Positions 8,572 through 17,196 of a DNA stretch of 64,000 bases are shown here, in pieces. Under the pieces are notes generated by a model. The model did not search any database. It was not told the origin of the DNA and worked only from the letters and a program-made list of their open reading frames with translations. The position numbers were made by a program, and so were the translations under genes. The stretch covers positions 1-64,000 of the forward strand of contig NZ_WESE01000013.1 of the NCBI RefSeq assembly GCF_009184895.1, written 5' to 3'. The DNA comes from Nostocoides sp. F2B08 (GTDB lineage: Bacteria > Actinomycetota > Actinomycetes > Actinomycetales > Dermatophilaceae). The first letter of the stretch is position 1. Each line of letters begins with the position of its first letter.

Positions 8572-8981
8572 TGGATTCTCAGGGGAGGTTGATGCCCATG
8601 CTGATCGTGCTACGAGTCCTCGTCGGCGTGCTTCTGGTGGCGCACGGTCTGGTGCACCTGCTGTATCTGGCCTCGGATGTCACGGAGTTCTCTCTTGATC
8701 GGTCCTGGCTGGTCCCGGAGGCCGGTCGTCGCCCGGTCGCGTATGTGCTGATGGCGGCGACGATCGTCGCATTCGTCCTCGTGGCGTTGTGTGTGTGGCA
8801 GGTTGCCGGACTCACGAGTGCGTGGCCGACCATCACCGTCATCGCCGCGGGCCTGTCGACGGTGTTGCTGTTGCTGTTCTGGAACTGGCACCTGGTCTTC
8901 GGGCTTGTCATCAACGCGGCGCTCGTGGTCGGGGCCGTGGTGCGGCCTGCGTGGCTCGAACAGTTCATGGGCGGTGGCTGA
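8568..8981 (+). CDS. Four-helix membrane protein
   Basis: A 137-residue protein with four predicted membrane helices (LRVLVGVLLVAHGLVHLLYL; LMAATIVAFVLVALCVW; ITVIAAGLSTVLLLLFW; LVFGLVINAALVVGAVV). Its ATG overlaps the TetR stop (ATGA), and a second in-frame ATG is at 8571. The AHGLVHLLYL motif recalls small DoxX-like or heme-oxidase-like membrane proteins, but no family is certain. Co-transcribed with the surrounding TetR operon. Confidence 0.7.
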   Translation: MMDSQGRLMPMLIVLRVLVGVLLVAHGLVHLLYLASDVTEFSLDRSWLVPEAGRRPVAYVLMAATIVAFVLVALCVWQVAGLTSAWPTITVIAAGLSTVLLLLFWNWHLVFGLVINAALVVGAVVRPAWLEQFMGGG

Positions 8982-8984
8982 CCC

Positions 8985-9734
8985 ATGCCCATGATGAGTC
9001 TGGTGACCGACCGAGGGCCGCTGCCGGTGTATCTGGCCCGTCCCGATACCGCCCCGCCATGGCCCGGCGTTGTGGTGATCCATGACGCCCTGGGGATGAC
9101 CAGTGACGCGCGGCGGCAGTGTGAGTGGCTGGCCGAGCACGGCTTCCTTGCCGCCGCGCCCGACCTGCTGCACTGGGGTGGGCGCCTGCGGTGCATGATC
9201 GCCGCCATGCGGTCCTTGACGCGCCGGCAGGGTCGCAGCTTCGACGAGCGCGAGTCGACGCGAGCCTGGCTGGCCGCTCGCGAGGACTGTACCGGCCGGG
9301 TGGGAGTGATCGGCTTCTGTCTTGGTGGCGGTTTCGCCGTGCTGCTCGCCGGCAGTGGCCGCTACCAGGCAGCCAGCGTCAACTACGGCAACGTTCCCGA
9401 CGACGCGGACGATCTGCTCACCGACGCGTGCCCGGTGATCGGCAGCTACGGCGCGCGCGACCGTAGCCTCAGAGGCGATCCCGCCAGGCTCGAACGTGCT
9501 CTGACCACGGCCGGGGTCCCCCATGATGTGAGGGTCTATCCCGAGGCCGGGCACTCCTTCCTCAACGATCACCCGCGCGAGGAGATGCCGGCCTGGGCGG
9601 TCGTCGCCGGCCGGTTCGCCACGATGGACTACCACGCCCCCTCCGCCGCCGAGGCTCGCAGTCGCATCGTCGAGTTCCTCCACGAGCACCTCCACCCGGC
9701 ACGCGGGGTCGACGGACGTGATGGACGGGGATGA
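8985..9734 (+). CDS. Dienelactone hydrolase-family protein
   Basis: A 249-residue alpha/beta hydrolase of the dienelactone hydrolase (DLH) family. The nucleophile elbow is GFCLGG with C112, and the other triad members are D159 (GARDRS) and H190 (EAGHSF), all at family spacing. DLH enzymes open small lactones or esters in the cytoplasm. It starts 3 bases after the membrane protein gene and is followed 3 bases later by an F420-type gene, so it belongs to the TetR operon. The substrate is not known. Confidence 0.9.
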   Translation: MPMMSLVTDRGPLPVYLARPDTAPPWPGVVVIHDALGMTSDARRQCEWLAEHGFLAAAPDLLHWGGRLRCMIAAMRSLTRRQGRSFDERESTRAWLAAREDCTGRVGVIGFCLGGGFAVLLAGSGRYQAASVNYGNVPDDADDLLTDACPVIGSYGARDRSLRGDPARLERALTTAGVPHDVRVYPEAGHSFLNDHPREEMPAWAVVAGRFATMDYHAPSAAEARSRIVEFLHEHLHPARGVDGRDGRG

Positions 9735-9737
9735 ACG

Positions 9738-10250
9738 GTGGGCGTGAACAGGCCAGGGCCGCAGAGCTACTCCTCCCGGGTGGCGTATCGGTCACCCGCG
9801 CGATGGTACGCCTGGCTAAACCACCATCTCGGGGCCGCTCTGGCTCGCCTCGGTCTGCTGCCCTCCGGGGTGGTCGCGCTCGAGGTCACCGGCCGAAGGT
9901 CCGGCACCACCCGTAGGACTCTGGTCGTCCTGACCGACCATGATGGCGACACCTACCTCGTCGCGCTGGCCGGCGAATCACAGTGGGTGCGGAACGTCCG
10001 CGCAGCCAGCGGCCACGCGGTCCTGCGTCGCCGAGCCGCGCATCCAGTACGGCTGGAAGAGCTCGACGCCGAGCATCGAGCCCCCGTCATCCTCGCCTAC
10101 CTCGCCCAGGCCGAACGTCGGGGCGGGCAGCGCTCCCGGGCCCTCCAGGCCGAGTCCTACTTCGGCCTCGACCCTGAACCCACGGTCGCGGACGTGGAGG
10201 CGATCGCCTCCTACTACCCGGTCTTCCGGGTGCACCCCGCGGCAGGGTGA
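9738..10250 (+). CDS. F420-dependent nitroreductase-like (Ddn/DUF385) protein
   Basis: A 170-residue member of the deazaflavin-dependent FDOR-A type group. Seen: the VALEVTGRRSGTTRRTLVVL strand (the GRRSG motif binds the F420 phosphate tail), then DGDTYLVALAGESQWVRNVR and a late SYYPVFRVHP, as in Mycobacterium Ddn. It starts at a GTG 3 bases after the hydrolase gene (GTG 9744 is an alternative). These enzymes use reduced F420 to reduce quinones, nitro compounds or similar. It is the last gene of the operon and converges on an alpha/beta hydrolase 7 bases away. Confidence 0.87.
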   Translation: MGVNRPGPQSYSSRVAYRSPARWYAWLNHHLGAALARLGLLPSGVVALEVTGRRSGTTRRTLVVLTDHDGDTYLVALAGESQWVRNVRAASGHAVLRRRAAHPVRLEELDAEHRAPVILAYLAQAERRGGQRSRALQAESYFGLDPEPTVADVEAIASYYPVFRVHPAAG

Positions 10251-10257
10251 GAAGCAC

Positions 10258-11172
10258 TCAGGTCTCGAGGAACCCGGAGATCTCCTCCCGCACCCGGCCG
10301 GTCTGCCCGAGTCCGAGGTGACCGCCCGAGGGCAAGCTCACCAGGGTCGCTGCCGGTATGCGGCCGGCGGCCGCCGCGGCAGCCTCCGGAGAGGCCAGTG
10401 GGTCGTCAGCCGCATGGATGACCAACGTCGGCACCGTGATGTCCTCCAGCGGGTACTCGCCCACCTGCGGGTTGGAGACGAAGGCGTCAAAGACGGCACC
10501 CTCACGACGAGGCTCCAGCGGGAAGATGCTCTCGAGCATCTCCTCCATCCGGCGCGCGTCGTTCTCGTCCCGCGGGAACCCCACCGGCACGCCCATCAGG
10601 CGACCCATCATCGGCGGGACGAAGGTGCGCATCGCCCACATCGCCGGATCGGAATAGAACGCCTTAGCCCACTGCGGCGGCGCCTGCGCGGTCGGGCTGC
10701 CCGGCCAGTTCCCCGAGCTGACCACCAGATGCCCCACCCGACCCGGATGCCGCAGCGCGGTCTGCAGCGCAGCCCCGGTGCCGGCCGAGATACCCACCAC
10801 ATCAGCCCGCGTGATCTCCAAAAGGTCGAGAAGCGCGACGAAGGCGTCAGCCTGCTCCGCTGCTGACGCATCAGCAGGCATCGCCGACCCGAGGTACCCG
10901 AACCGCGACGGCACGATCACCCGCAGGCCGGTGATCTCCTCCCGCGTGGCCAGCAAGCCACCGTCGCAGCCGTGGAAGATCCCATGACTGACCAGGACCG
11001 GCTCACCCGCGCCACGCTCGGCGTACTCCACCAACCCCCAATCGGTGCGCACCGTCTTCCGGTCCACCCTTGCCAGGCGAGCGCGCGCGTTGCCGAGGTC
11101 GCGACGGTAGCGATAAGCAACGATCCCAGCCCCGACGGTCGCAACAGCAGTGACACCAACCATCGAACGCAT
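10258..11172 (-). CDS. Alpha/beta hydrolase, membrane-anchored
   Basis: A 304-residue alpha/beta hydrolase preceded by an N-terminal hydrophobic stretch (residues 4-20, VGVTAVATVGAGIVAYRY), likely a membrane anchor or uncleaved signal. The nucleophile is S129 in GISAGTG; the acid lies in HAADDP near residue 255 and the His in GGHLGLG near 287. An oxyanion-side SHGIFHG motif is at 62-68. It belongs to the esterase / C-C hydrolase superfamily; the substrate is unknown. It is a single gene converging with the TetR operon. Confidence 0.87.
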   Translation of the reverse strand: MRSMVGVTAVATVGAGIVAYRYRRDLGNARARLARVDRKTVRTDWGLVEYAERGAGEPVLVSHGIFHGCDGGLLATREEITGLRVIVPSRFGYLGSAMPADASAAEQADAFVALLDLLEITRADVVGISAGTGAALQTALRHPGRVGHLVVSSGNWPGSPTAQAPPQWAKAFYSDPAMWAMRTFVPPMMGRLMGVPVGFPRDENDARRMEEMLESIFPLEPRREGAVFDAFVSNPQVGEYPLEDITVPTLVIHAADDPLASPEAAAAAAGRIPAATLVSLPSGGHLGLGQTGRVREEISGFLET

Positions 11173-11518
11173 ACACCAATGCTGGCAAATGTCATCGCCC
11201 TGGCGGGGCCAAACGACTCAGAAGTGACCTGTGTCCTTCCGCCGGGTGCTGAGCGTGCACGTCTCTCGCCGGCAATCCAGCGTCGACCCCAGCGGAGCCG
11301 AGTCGGGCGAGCGTCTTGAGTCCTCCCATGAACCGACATAGGTGAACGGGCTTGAGACTTGCGAGCCGGCCGCCCTCTACAAGGTCGGGTCGTTCCCGGC
11401 CATGAACGCCAGCCCACTAGTTGACATCCACGTCTCGCCGTGTGGCCCGTCCTGGGAGCCAGCGCTGTACGTGCTTCGGCAGGGCCTCAAGGAAAGAAGG
11501 GCCCGACAGCGCGGTGCC
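11173..11518. other. 346-base gap with no gene seen
   Basis: The region between two minus-strand genes contains only a plus-strand frame running antisense over the next gene (11342 onward), which has no start-site support and atypical composition. The promoter of the hydrolase ending at 10258 should lie at 11173-11300. No repeat or RNA was recognised. Confidence 0.45.
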
Positions 11519-11875
11519 TCAGCGGCTGGGGTCGATCCCAGCGTGGATGTCAGCGGCCAGATGGTCCCCGATGACATCGAAATGCGCGGAGTGCTCATCG
11601 AAGTGGGACAACAAGGCCCGCGCTTGCGCGGGAACGACGCTGCCGTGGCCATCGCCGCCGGCGAACTCGCGCACGGCATCCCAGTCGTCGAAGGTCATGA
11701 TCGTCACGAACTGAACTTCCGTTCCCGACGGCTCGCGTTCCCGCAGAATCTCCGTGCCGCGATGGCCCGCGATCCGCCGAGCCGTGATGCCGGGAACGAT
11801 CGTGGTAGTCAGCAGGTGCTCGTAGGCGTCGGCGTTGTCCACGCTCGTCCAACCATGCCAGACCCGCTTGATCAT
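11519..11875 (-). CDS. Antibiotic-biosynthesis-monooxygenase-like (dimeric barrel) protein
   Basis: A 118-residue protein with the ABM/EthD-type dimeric alpha-beta barrel pattern: IKRVWHGWTSVDNADAYEHL, then REREPSGTEVQFVTIMTFDD and WDAVREFAG. A strong AGGAGG lies 5 bases before the ATG. Members act on small aromatic substrates or simply bind them. The exact role is not known and the gene stands alone. Confidence 0.7.
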   Translation of the reverse strand: MIKRVWHGWTSVDNADAYEHLLTTTIVPGITARRIAGHRGTEILREREPSGTEVQFVTIMTFDDWDAVREFAGGDGHGSVVPAQARALLSHFDEHSAHFDVIGDHLAADIHAGIDPSR

Positions 11876-12056
11876 GACTCCTCCTCACCACGCCATTCCG
11901 CTCAAGTGTCCAGGTACGGCCCCAGGCGTGGCAACTATTCGCTTCCGCCCCCCACGGCTCTCGGTTTGCCACCTCGAGGCCCCGTCACGCAAGGCCTAGG
12001 AACGCCTCCACGCATGTGAGTCACAGCGCCGGGAGCAGACGCTGTCCTGCCTGACC

Positions 12057-12755
12057 TCAAAGCGTGGCCCGGTGAACCCGGACATTCAACCCATCGTCGC
12101 TAGATCGGACCCACCATGCGTGGCCGGTCCCACTGATGAGCGGCCGACCCTGCCCGATGACGTGCAGGGCCGTGTCCTCATCCAGTGCCACGACATCAAC
12201 GCGGCGGTCCCTGACCGCCACCGCCATCGCTCTGCCGAGCGTGCCGGCCTGAGCGGCGTGCACGTCCACCGTCCACGGCACCAGATCAAGACCGGCGTCC
12301 ACGACGATGTCATCTACCCCCTCAGACCAGTCGCGGGGCGAGACCACGGCGCCATCCCAGTGGTACCCACCGAGGATTGCCCTGGTGGACGCCAGCATCG
12401 CCCCTGCCGAGAACCCAAGGTAGGGAGCACCCGAGACGACCCGGCCTCGAATGATTGCGGCAACCGGGGCAAGGTGCCGGTGATACTCCCGAACCGGGCC
12501 GCCGGCCACGATGAACGCGTCGAACCGCGCGAGATCGCCCAACCCCTCCTCGAGCGGGACCACCTCGACCTGATCCCAAAGCTGCGCAAGGAGCCCTCGG
12601 TAGGCGTCGATGAAGCGTGCGCTCCCAGCGCGATCCCCAGCTAGGAACAGGGCGATGTTCGACGCGCCAGTGCGATGGCAAGCGTTGATGAACGGAGCGA
12701 TGCAGGACGTCGAGGTAGTGGTGTCCGGTCCGCCACCGACAAGAACGATGCTCAT
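12057..12755 (-). CDS. Peptidase S51 (dipeptidase E/cyanophycinase-like) protein
   Basis: A 232-residue protein of the class I glutamine-amidotransferase-like S51 fold. It begins with IVLVGGGPD, and the catalytic Ser is S116 in LGFSAGAM, the normal S51 nucleophile elbow. Another family mark is DAFIVAGGPVREYHR, followed by a late ALDEDTALHVIG segment typical of S51 members. These cytoplasmic serine peptidases cleave Asp-containing dipeptides or related substrates. It is a single gene with no operon partner. Confidence 0.85.
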   Translation of the reverse strand: MSIVLVGGGPDTTTSTSCIAPFINACHRTGASNIALFLAGDRAGSARFIDAYRGLLAQLWDQVEVVPLEEGLGDLARFDAFIVAGGPVREYHRHLAPVAAIIRGRVVSGAPYLGFSAGAMLASTRAILGGYHWDGAVVSPRDWSEGVDDIVVDAGLDLVPWTVDVHAAQAGTLGRAMAVAVRDRRVDVVALDEDTALHVIGQGRPLISGTGHAWWVRSSDDGLNVRVHRATL

Positions 12756-12864
12756 CTCCGCACGCTACAAGACCGCATTCTCTTGGCCAGGCCTGTCACC
12801 TCGACGTCCCTGGAGCAGCGGCACTCCGCCGGATATCGCCGTGCCGTAGTGCGGGCGGCTGGGG

Positions 12865-13164
12865 TCAGGCCACTGTGGACGCGAGTGCCTCGAGGTCGGC
12901 GCGGAGCCTGGCGATCATGGCCTGGGGCGTGCTCTCTCCTGCCGCGATCTGGGTCATCAGCAACTCCCGGGCGAGCGTCGATGCCGGCACCCCGCGTCGG
13001 TCCGCGAGCTGCGCCAAAGCCTGCATCTCATCCTCGTTCAGACGCACCTGCAGAGTCTTGGTCCGGCCGTGCCCCCGGGTCAGCGTCGACCCCGGCTTCA
13101 GCTCGGCATCCTTGTGTGCCTCAGATGCGGCGGCCTCGGCCGCGATCAGGTCCTCAACTCCCAT
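12865..13164 (-). CDS. Probable ribbon-helix-helix antitoxin
   Basis: A 99-residue protein downstream of, and overlapping by 11 bases, the gene starting at 13447. The core KTLQVRLNEDEMQALAQLAD followed by VPASTLARELL is a ribbon-helix-helix DNA-binding motif. The C-terminal part is helical. The order (putative toxin first, then antitoxin) resembles BrnTA and similar type II systems. Confidence 0.7.
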   Translation of the reverse strand: MGVEDLIAAEAAASEAHKDAELKPGSTLTRGHGRTKTLQVRLNEDEMQALAQLADRRGVPASTLARELLMTQIAAGESTPQAMIARLRADLEALASTVA

Positions 13165-13447
13165 CGTGAGCCTCCTCTCGATATCGCCGCCGGTCCGTGG
13201 GATTCGACGGCCATGCGTTCACGCCCCACACGGTCTCGCCATCCGGCAGGACGATGACGGTCACCAGGTTGCCCATCGAGGGCGACCAGCCGACCACCCG
13301 CACCGTCCTGCCCGACACCGATGACGGGTCCGGTGTGATGACCAGACGGTTCGGATCATCCAGGGCTTCGTTGGCGAGATCCGGCGTCATGGAGTGCTTG
13401 GCGATGTAATCGCCGCGATGGCTCCAGTCAGCCGGCCCCTCCATCAC
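13154..13447 (-). CDS. Putative toxin of a type II toxin-antitoxin-like pair
   Basis: A 97-residue basic/acidic mixed protein with a compact alpha+beta pattern: HSMTPDLANEALDDPNRLVI, then GRTVRVVGWSPSMGNLVTVI and VWGVNAWPSN. This resembles small BrnT/DUF4258-like RNase-fold toxins, without a specific family match I can be sure of. It starts at GTG 13447 or ATG 13444 and overlaps a ribbon-helix-helix gene by 11 bases. Repeated ACTAC elements (13452-13470) just upstream could be the operator. Confidence 0.6.
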   Translation of the reverse strand: MMEGPADWSHRGDYIAKHSMTPDLANEALDDPNRLVITPDPSSVSGRTVRVVGWSPSMGNLVTVIVLPDGETVWGVNAWPSNPTDRRRYREEAHDGS

Positions 13448-13675
13448 TCGACTGTACTACACGCGCACTACGTGGTTGAGGTAGAGGCGACGTCCCCGTC
13501 CGTTCACGTCCTCGCAGAAGAGATGGCGCCGAGCGACCTCGATACCTTCACGGACGTACTGCACACCGCCGGGGGCTGGCCAGTGTTATCGCCAGCGTGA
13601 TGTCTGGTATCAACGCTGATTCGCGAGGGCCTTCGCCGGCTTGTCGCTCAAGCGCCGCCCTGGGTTCGCTCTTAA

Positions 13676-14023
13676 CTACTTCTTCCCGGTCTTCGGCGGC
13701 TTGGCCCGCGCTCTGTCCACTGCTGGGCGAACCCACGCATCGAGGGCATCGGCGTCGGAAACGTCCTCGGCGGCCACCAGCACCATGCCGCCCATGGTTC
13801 TCTGTCCCATCGTTGCCGGGCGAGCACCGGCCTTGAGCGCCTGGTCAGTGCCGTCCTTGCCGACATGAACCATCAGATCATCAGCGCTGATCCCCACGGT
13901 CATGTGGGTGTTGACGGTCCAACAAAGGCCACCGAACATCTTGATCTCTCGAAAGCCCTGCGGACCCGCAGCCGCGGACACCGCGGAACGGATCCGCTCA
14001 GCCAGAACATCGTTATAGGACAT
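13676..14023 (-). CDS. TfoX N-terminal domain protein
   Basis: A 115-residue protein of the TfoX_N family: SYNDVLAERIRSAVSAAAG, then EIKMFGGLCWTVNTHMTVGI and the family's VGKDGTDQALKAGAR. The C-terminus is Lys-rich. TfoX-N proteins are related to the competence regulator Sxy/TfoX but stand alone in actinomycetes and their role is unknown. The ATG at 14023 gives the family length; the upstream extension of the frame is not supported. Confidence 0.85.
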   Translation of the reverse strand: MSYNDVLAERIRSAVSAAAGPQGFREIKMFGGLCWTVNTHMTVGISADDLMVHVGKDGTDQALKAGARPATMGQRTMGGMVLVAAEDVSDADALDAWVRPAVDRARAKPPKTGKK

Positions 14024-14267
14024 TGGGTGCCTCCAGCTGCCTGCAGGTTTTGCTCTAGGGAGGAGATGTGCCGACCCTCGTCGGACACATCGCGAATCCG
14101 CCGTGGCGAAGTCGCATCGAATTGAGCGTAGCCCCGGTGCGCGCCGTTCCAGCTGGGCGCGGCGGAATGGGGGGATGATCCGACCCTGCGACGCTACCCC
14201 GGTCGACGTCGAGGCGCGCGCCGAACGACGAGCCCCCCCCGTCGGTGGGCCCGCATACCCTCTCGTC

Positions 14268-14516
14268 ATGGAGCCCGCCTGGCAGTACACGACTAGGGAC
14301 TACGACCCGGCGACCGACCTAGACGAGGTGGACTGGGCGCGCGCTGTGGCTCTCGAAGGCTGGCGCATCTGGCATCCATCGGGGGTGTGGGTATAGGTCA
14401 ACGGGCGCCGGGTGCGCCGGTGGTCGCTGCGCCGCGCCTGCTATCGCCCCGGGAGCGTGCACGACCACGAGAGCCAGTGCCGGGACGCCACAAGAGACGA
14501 CGCCCCCGACCCGTGA
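14268..14516 (+). pseudogene. Small hypothetical gene interrupted by a TAG
   Basis: A continuous 82-codon frame starting MEPAWQYTTRDYDPATDLDE and ending at TGA 14516, with one in-frame TAG at 14394-14396 where the sequence reads HPSGVWV-stop-VNGRRVRR. A Trp codon would be one base away (TGG to TAG), so a single nonsense mutation, or a read error, splits the gene. The downstream part (RRACYRPGSVHDHESQCR) keeps protein-like composition. Similar small proteins of this type look phage-like to me, but I do not recognise a family. Confidence 0.4.
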
Positions 14517-14914
14517 GCGGCCAAGGGTGCCCGTGCCCGCTACGACCTCGTCCGTCTTGTATGGAGTTCCACGGCTCATCTCGAGGGTGTGTCGACGATG
14601 GCTCAGGGTCAAGGCGATGAGGATCTTCATCCTCCTCGTTCCCGGGGCGTGACCCGTCTCGAGGTGGGCGCGGCGTCAGCACCATCCATAGGGACGGGCG
14701 AAAAACTGTGCCGCACAACACAACTCGCGGGGCAAACATTAGGATCAACGAGTGACCGGCGTCTACGTCAACACGTCACGAACCGTATTCGACTTCCGGG
14801 TTCTTGATCCAGATCTCCCCACGGCCACGTCGCGTATGCGTGCCGCGCGCCGAGGCCGAGTCCGCGGTGAGGAGAATCCTCAGGAGGCGCGCTCAACCGA
14901 GGCACACTGAACCA
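14517..14914. other. 398-base gap with no gene seen
   Basis: Separates the broken small gene from the macrodomain gene. Frames here are short, overlap on both strands and lack ribosome sites. The stretch around 14700-14760 is less GC-rich and may be the promoter of the macrodomain gene. No hairpin of note was seen. Confidence 0.4.
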
Positions 14915-15421
14915 ATGACACGCTTGATCGCCGTCGAGGGAGACATCACGACCCAGGAGGTCGACGCGCTCGTCAACGCGGCAAACACCGCCATGCGGGG
15001 CGGCGGGGGTGTCGACGGCGCCATCCACAGCGCGGGAGGGCCGGCCGTGCTGCGGGACTGCATCGAGCGCTTCCCCCACGGCCTCGGCACCGGCGACGCC
15101 GGGTGGACGACGGCCGGTGACCTGCCGGCGCGCTGGGTCATCCACACCGTAGGGCCCAACTATGCGGCAGGACAGCGGGACCGCGCGCTCCTCGTGTCCT
15201 GCTACCGACGCGCACTCGAAGTCGCGGACGAGCTCGGCGCCCGGACGGTCGCCTTCCCGCTGATCAGCGCCGGGATCTACGGCTGGCCGCGCGAGGACGC
15301 AATCCGGGCCGCCGCCGACACCATCCGTGCGTCCGACTCTGCCGTCGAGGAGGCGCGGCTGGTCGCGTTCGGGACCACCGCATACCGGGAGATCATGGCC
15401 GTCATCGGCGAGGACGGCTGA
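14915..15421 (+). CDS. Macrodomain protein (O-acetyl-ADP-ribose deacetylase-like)
   Basis: A 168-residue single macrodomain. Ligand-binding motifs are intact: VEGDITTQEVDALVNAANT, the Gly-rich loop GGGGVDGAIHSAGG (residues about 30-43), WVIHTVGP, and AFPLISAGIYGWP. The MacroD type removes ADP-ribose or acetyl-ADP-ribose adducts in the cytoplasm. The ATG at 14915 is selected because the longer upstream frame adds an Arg-rich stretch with no family counterpart. It converges with ribH 15 bases away. Confidence 0.93.
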   Translation: MTRLIAVEGDITTQEVDALVNAANTAMRGGGGVDGAIHSAGGPAVLRDCIERFPHGLGTGDAGWTTAGDLPARWVIHTVGPNYAAGQRDRALLVSCYRRALEVADELGARTVAFPLISAGIYGWPREDAIRAAADTIRASDSAVEEARLVAFGTTAYREIMAVIGEDG

Positions 15422-15436
15422 CCCGGGGGACCGACC

Positions 15437-15922
15437 TCAGAGCGGCGGCAGGAGCGGGTGGAATTCCTGGAGAGCGAGAACAGTCGCGAGGGCGGCGGTG
15501 GCGGCCTCGTGCCCCTTGTCCTCGCGGGAGCCGGGCAGCCCGGCGCGGGCGAGGGCCTGCTCTTCGGTGTCGCAGGTGAGGACGCCGAAGCCGACGGGGG
15601 TCCCCGTGCGGACCGAGACGTCGGTCAGCCCCATCGTCGCCGCCTGGCAGACGTAGTCGAAGTGCGGGGTGTCCCCGCGGATGACGACCCCGAGGGCGAC
15701 CACGGCGTCGTGCGTCGGCGCGATCCGCGCCGCCGCCACCGGCAGCTCGAAGCTGCCCGGCACCCGCACGACCGGCACGTCCCCGACCCCGGCGTCCGTC
15801 AGGGCCCGCAGGGCACCGTCGACGAGGCCGTTCATGACAGTGGTGTGCCACTGCGCGGCGACCACGGCGACCTTCAGGCCGGTCCCGTCCACGCTGATCC
15901 TCGGTGCTCCCTCGCCGCTCAC
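15437..15922 (-). CDS. ribH: 6,7-dimethyl-8-ribityllumazine synthase
   Basis: A 161-residue lumazine synthase, the penultimate step of riboflavin synthesis. The typical motifs are visible: [16 protein letters not shown] (substrate ring contact), [18 protein letters not shown] with the catalytic His, [11 protein letters not shown], and the terminal [13 protein letters not shown]. It would assemble into a 60-mer or pentamer shell. It is the last gene of the riboflavin operon and overlaps ribBA by 4 bases. Confidence 0.97.
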   Translation of the reverse strand: MSGEGAPRISVDGTGLKVAVVAAQWHTTVMNGLVDGALRALTDAGVGDVPVVRVPGSFELPVAAARIAPTHDAVVALGVVIRGDTPHFDYVCQAATMGLTDVSVRTGTPVGFGVLTCDTEEQALARAGLPGSREDKGHEAATAALATVLALQEFHPLLPPL

Positions 15923-17196
15923 GCGCTGGCTCCTCTGTCGTCGGTGTCGATCGGAAGATCATGGCCGAGCCGGTCGCGCTTGGTGCGCAGGTAGCCCCGG
16001 TTCTCGACGTTGGCACCGGCGACGAGTCGCTCCACGGCGACGACGTCGATGCCCAGCTGCCGCAGGCCGGCAGCCTTGTCAGGATTGTTGGTCAGCAGGC
16101 GAATGCTGTCCATGCCGAGGTCGTGAAGGATACCCGCGGCCGCGGCGTACTCACGGGCGTCGACGGGCAGGCCCAGCCGCACCTGTGCCTCGACGGTGTC
16201 GGCGCCCGCGTCCTGCTCGGCGTACGCGCGCAGCTTGGCGAGCAGCCCCACTCCCCTGCCCTCGTGGCCCTGGAGGTAGACGACTGCGCCACCCTCGGCC
16301 GCGACCCTCGCCAGCGACCGCTGCAGCTGCGGACCGCAGTCGCACCGCAGCGAACCGAACGCATCACCCGTCAGGCACTCCGAGTGCACGCGGACGAGCG
16401 GGGTGCGGCCGGCCTGGGTGCCCAGGGCGACAAGGGCGACGTGCTCGTCGCCGGTCTCGACGTCGGCGTACCCGTGCATCGTGAAAGTGCCGTGCTCGGT
16501 CGGGAGCCGGGTCGTCGCACTTCGGATCACCCGGTCGTGCCGGCGCCGCCACGTCGCGAGCTCGTCGATCGTCAGCATCGGCGCTCCCAGCTCGACCGCG
16601 AGGCGCTCGGCCTCCGGCCGGCGCATCATCCGGCCGTCGTCGTGGACGAGCTCGGCGATGACCCCGACCGGAGCGAGACCAGCGAGCCGGCACAGGTCGA
16701 CGGCCGCCTCGGTGTGTCCGCGCCGCGTCAGGACTCCGCCCGGTCGGGCGCGCAGCGGCAGGATGTGTCCAGGGCGCACGAAACTCGTGGGTGTCGCGTC
16801 CGGGTCGGCGAGCAGGCGCAGGGTGCGCGCCCGGTCCGCCGCGCTGATGCCGGTGCTCACCCCGTCGGCGGCGTCGACCGAAACCGTGTATGCGGTGCGC
16901 AGGGGATCGGTGTTCTCCGTCACCATGAGCGGAAGCGCGAGCCGGTCGGCCACCTCGGCGGGCATCGGCGCGCAGACGTAGCCGCTGGTGTTGCGGATCG
17001 TCCAGGCCATCCACTCCGTCGTCAGGGTCTGCGCGGAGAGGATGACGTCGGCCTCGTTTTCGCGGGACTCGTCATCGGTGACGATGACCGGCTTGCCGGA
17101 CCGCAGCGCGGCCAGGGCGTCCTCGACCGTGTGATGCGCGGCGACCGGTGGTGGGCCGGCTGCGGCGTGGTTGCTGTTCACGGCGCTCCTGCTCAT
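15919..17196 (-). CDS. ribBA: Bifunctional DHBP synthase / GTP cyclohydrolase II
   Basis: A 425-residue two-domain enzyme. The N-terminal half (residues 25-225) is 3,4-dihydroxy-2-butanone-4-phosphate synthase, with [15 protein letters not shown] and [20 protein letters not shown]. The C-terminal half is GTP cyclohydrolase II, with the zinc site in [18 protein letters not shown] and the [17 protein letters not shown] motif. It supplies both precursors of lumazine. It overlaps ribE by 4 bases and ribH by 4 bases. Confidence 0.97.
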   Translation of the reverse strand: MSRSAVNSNHAAAGPPPVAAHHTVEDALAALRSGKPVIVTDDESRENEADVILSAQTLTTEWMAWTIRNTSGYVCAPMPAEVADRLALPLMVTENTDPLRTAYTVSVDAADGVSTGISAADRARTLRLLADPDATPTSFVRPGHILPLRARPGGVLTRRGHTEAAVDLCRLAGLAPVGVIAELVHDDGRMMRRPEAERLAVELGAPMLTIDELATWRRRHDRVIRSATTRLPTEHGTFTMHGYADVETGDEHVALVALGTQAGRTPLVRVHSECLTGDAFGSLRCDCGPQLQRSLARVAAEGGAVVYLQGHEGRGVGLLAKLRAYAEQDAGADTVEAQVRLGLPVDAREYAAAAGILHDLGMDSIRLLTNNPDKAAGLRQLGIDVVAVERLVAGANVENRGYLRTKRDRLGHDLPIDTDDRGASA

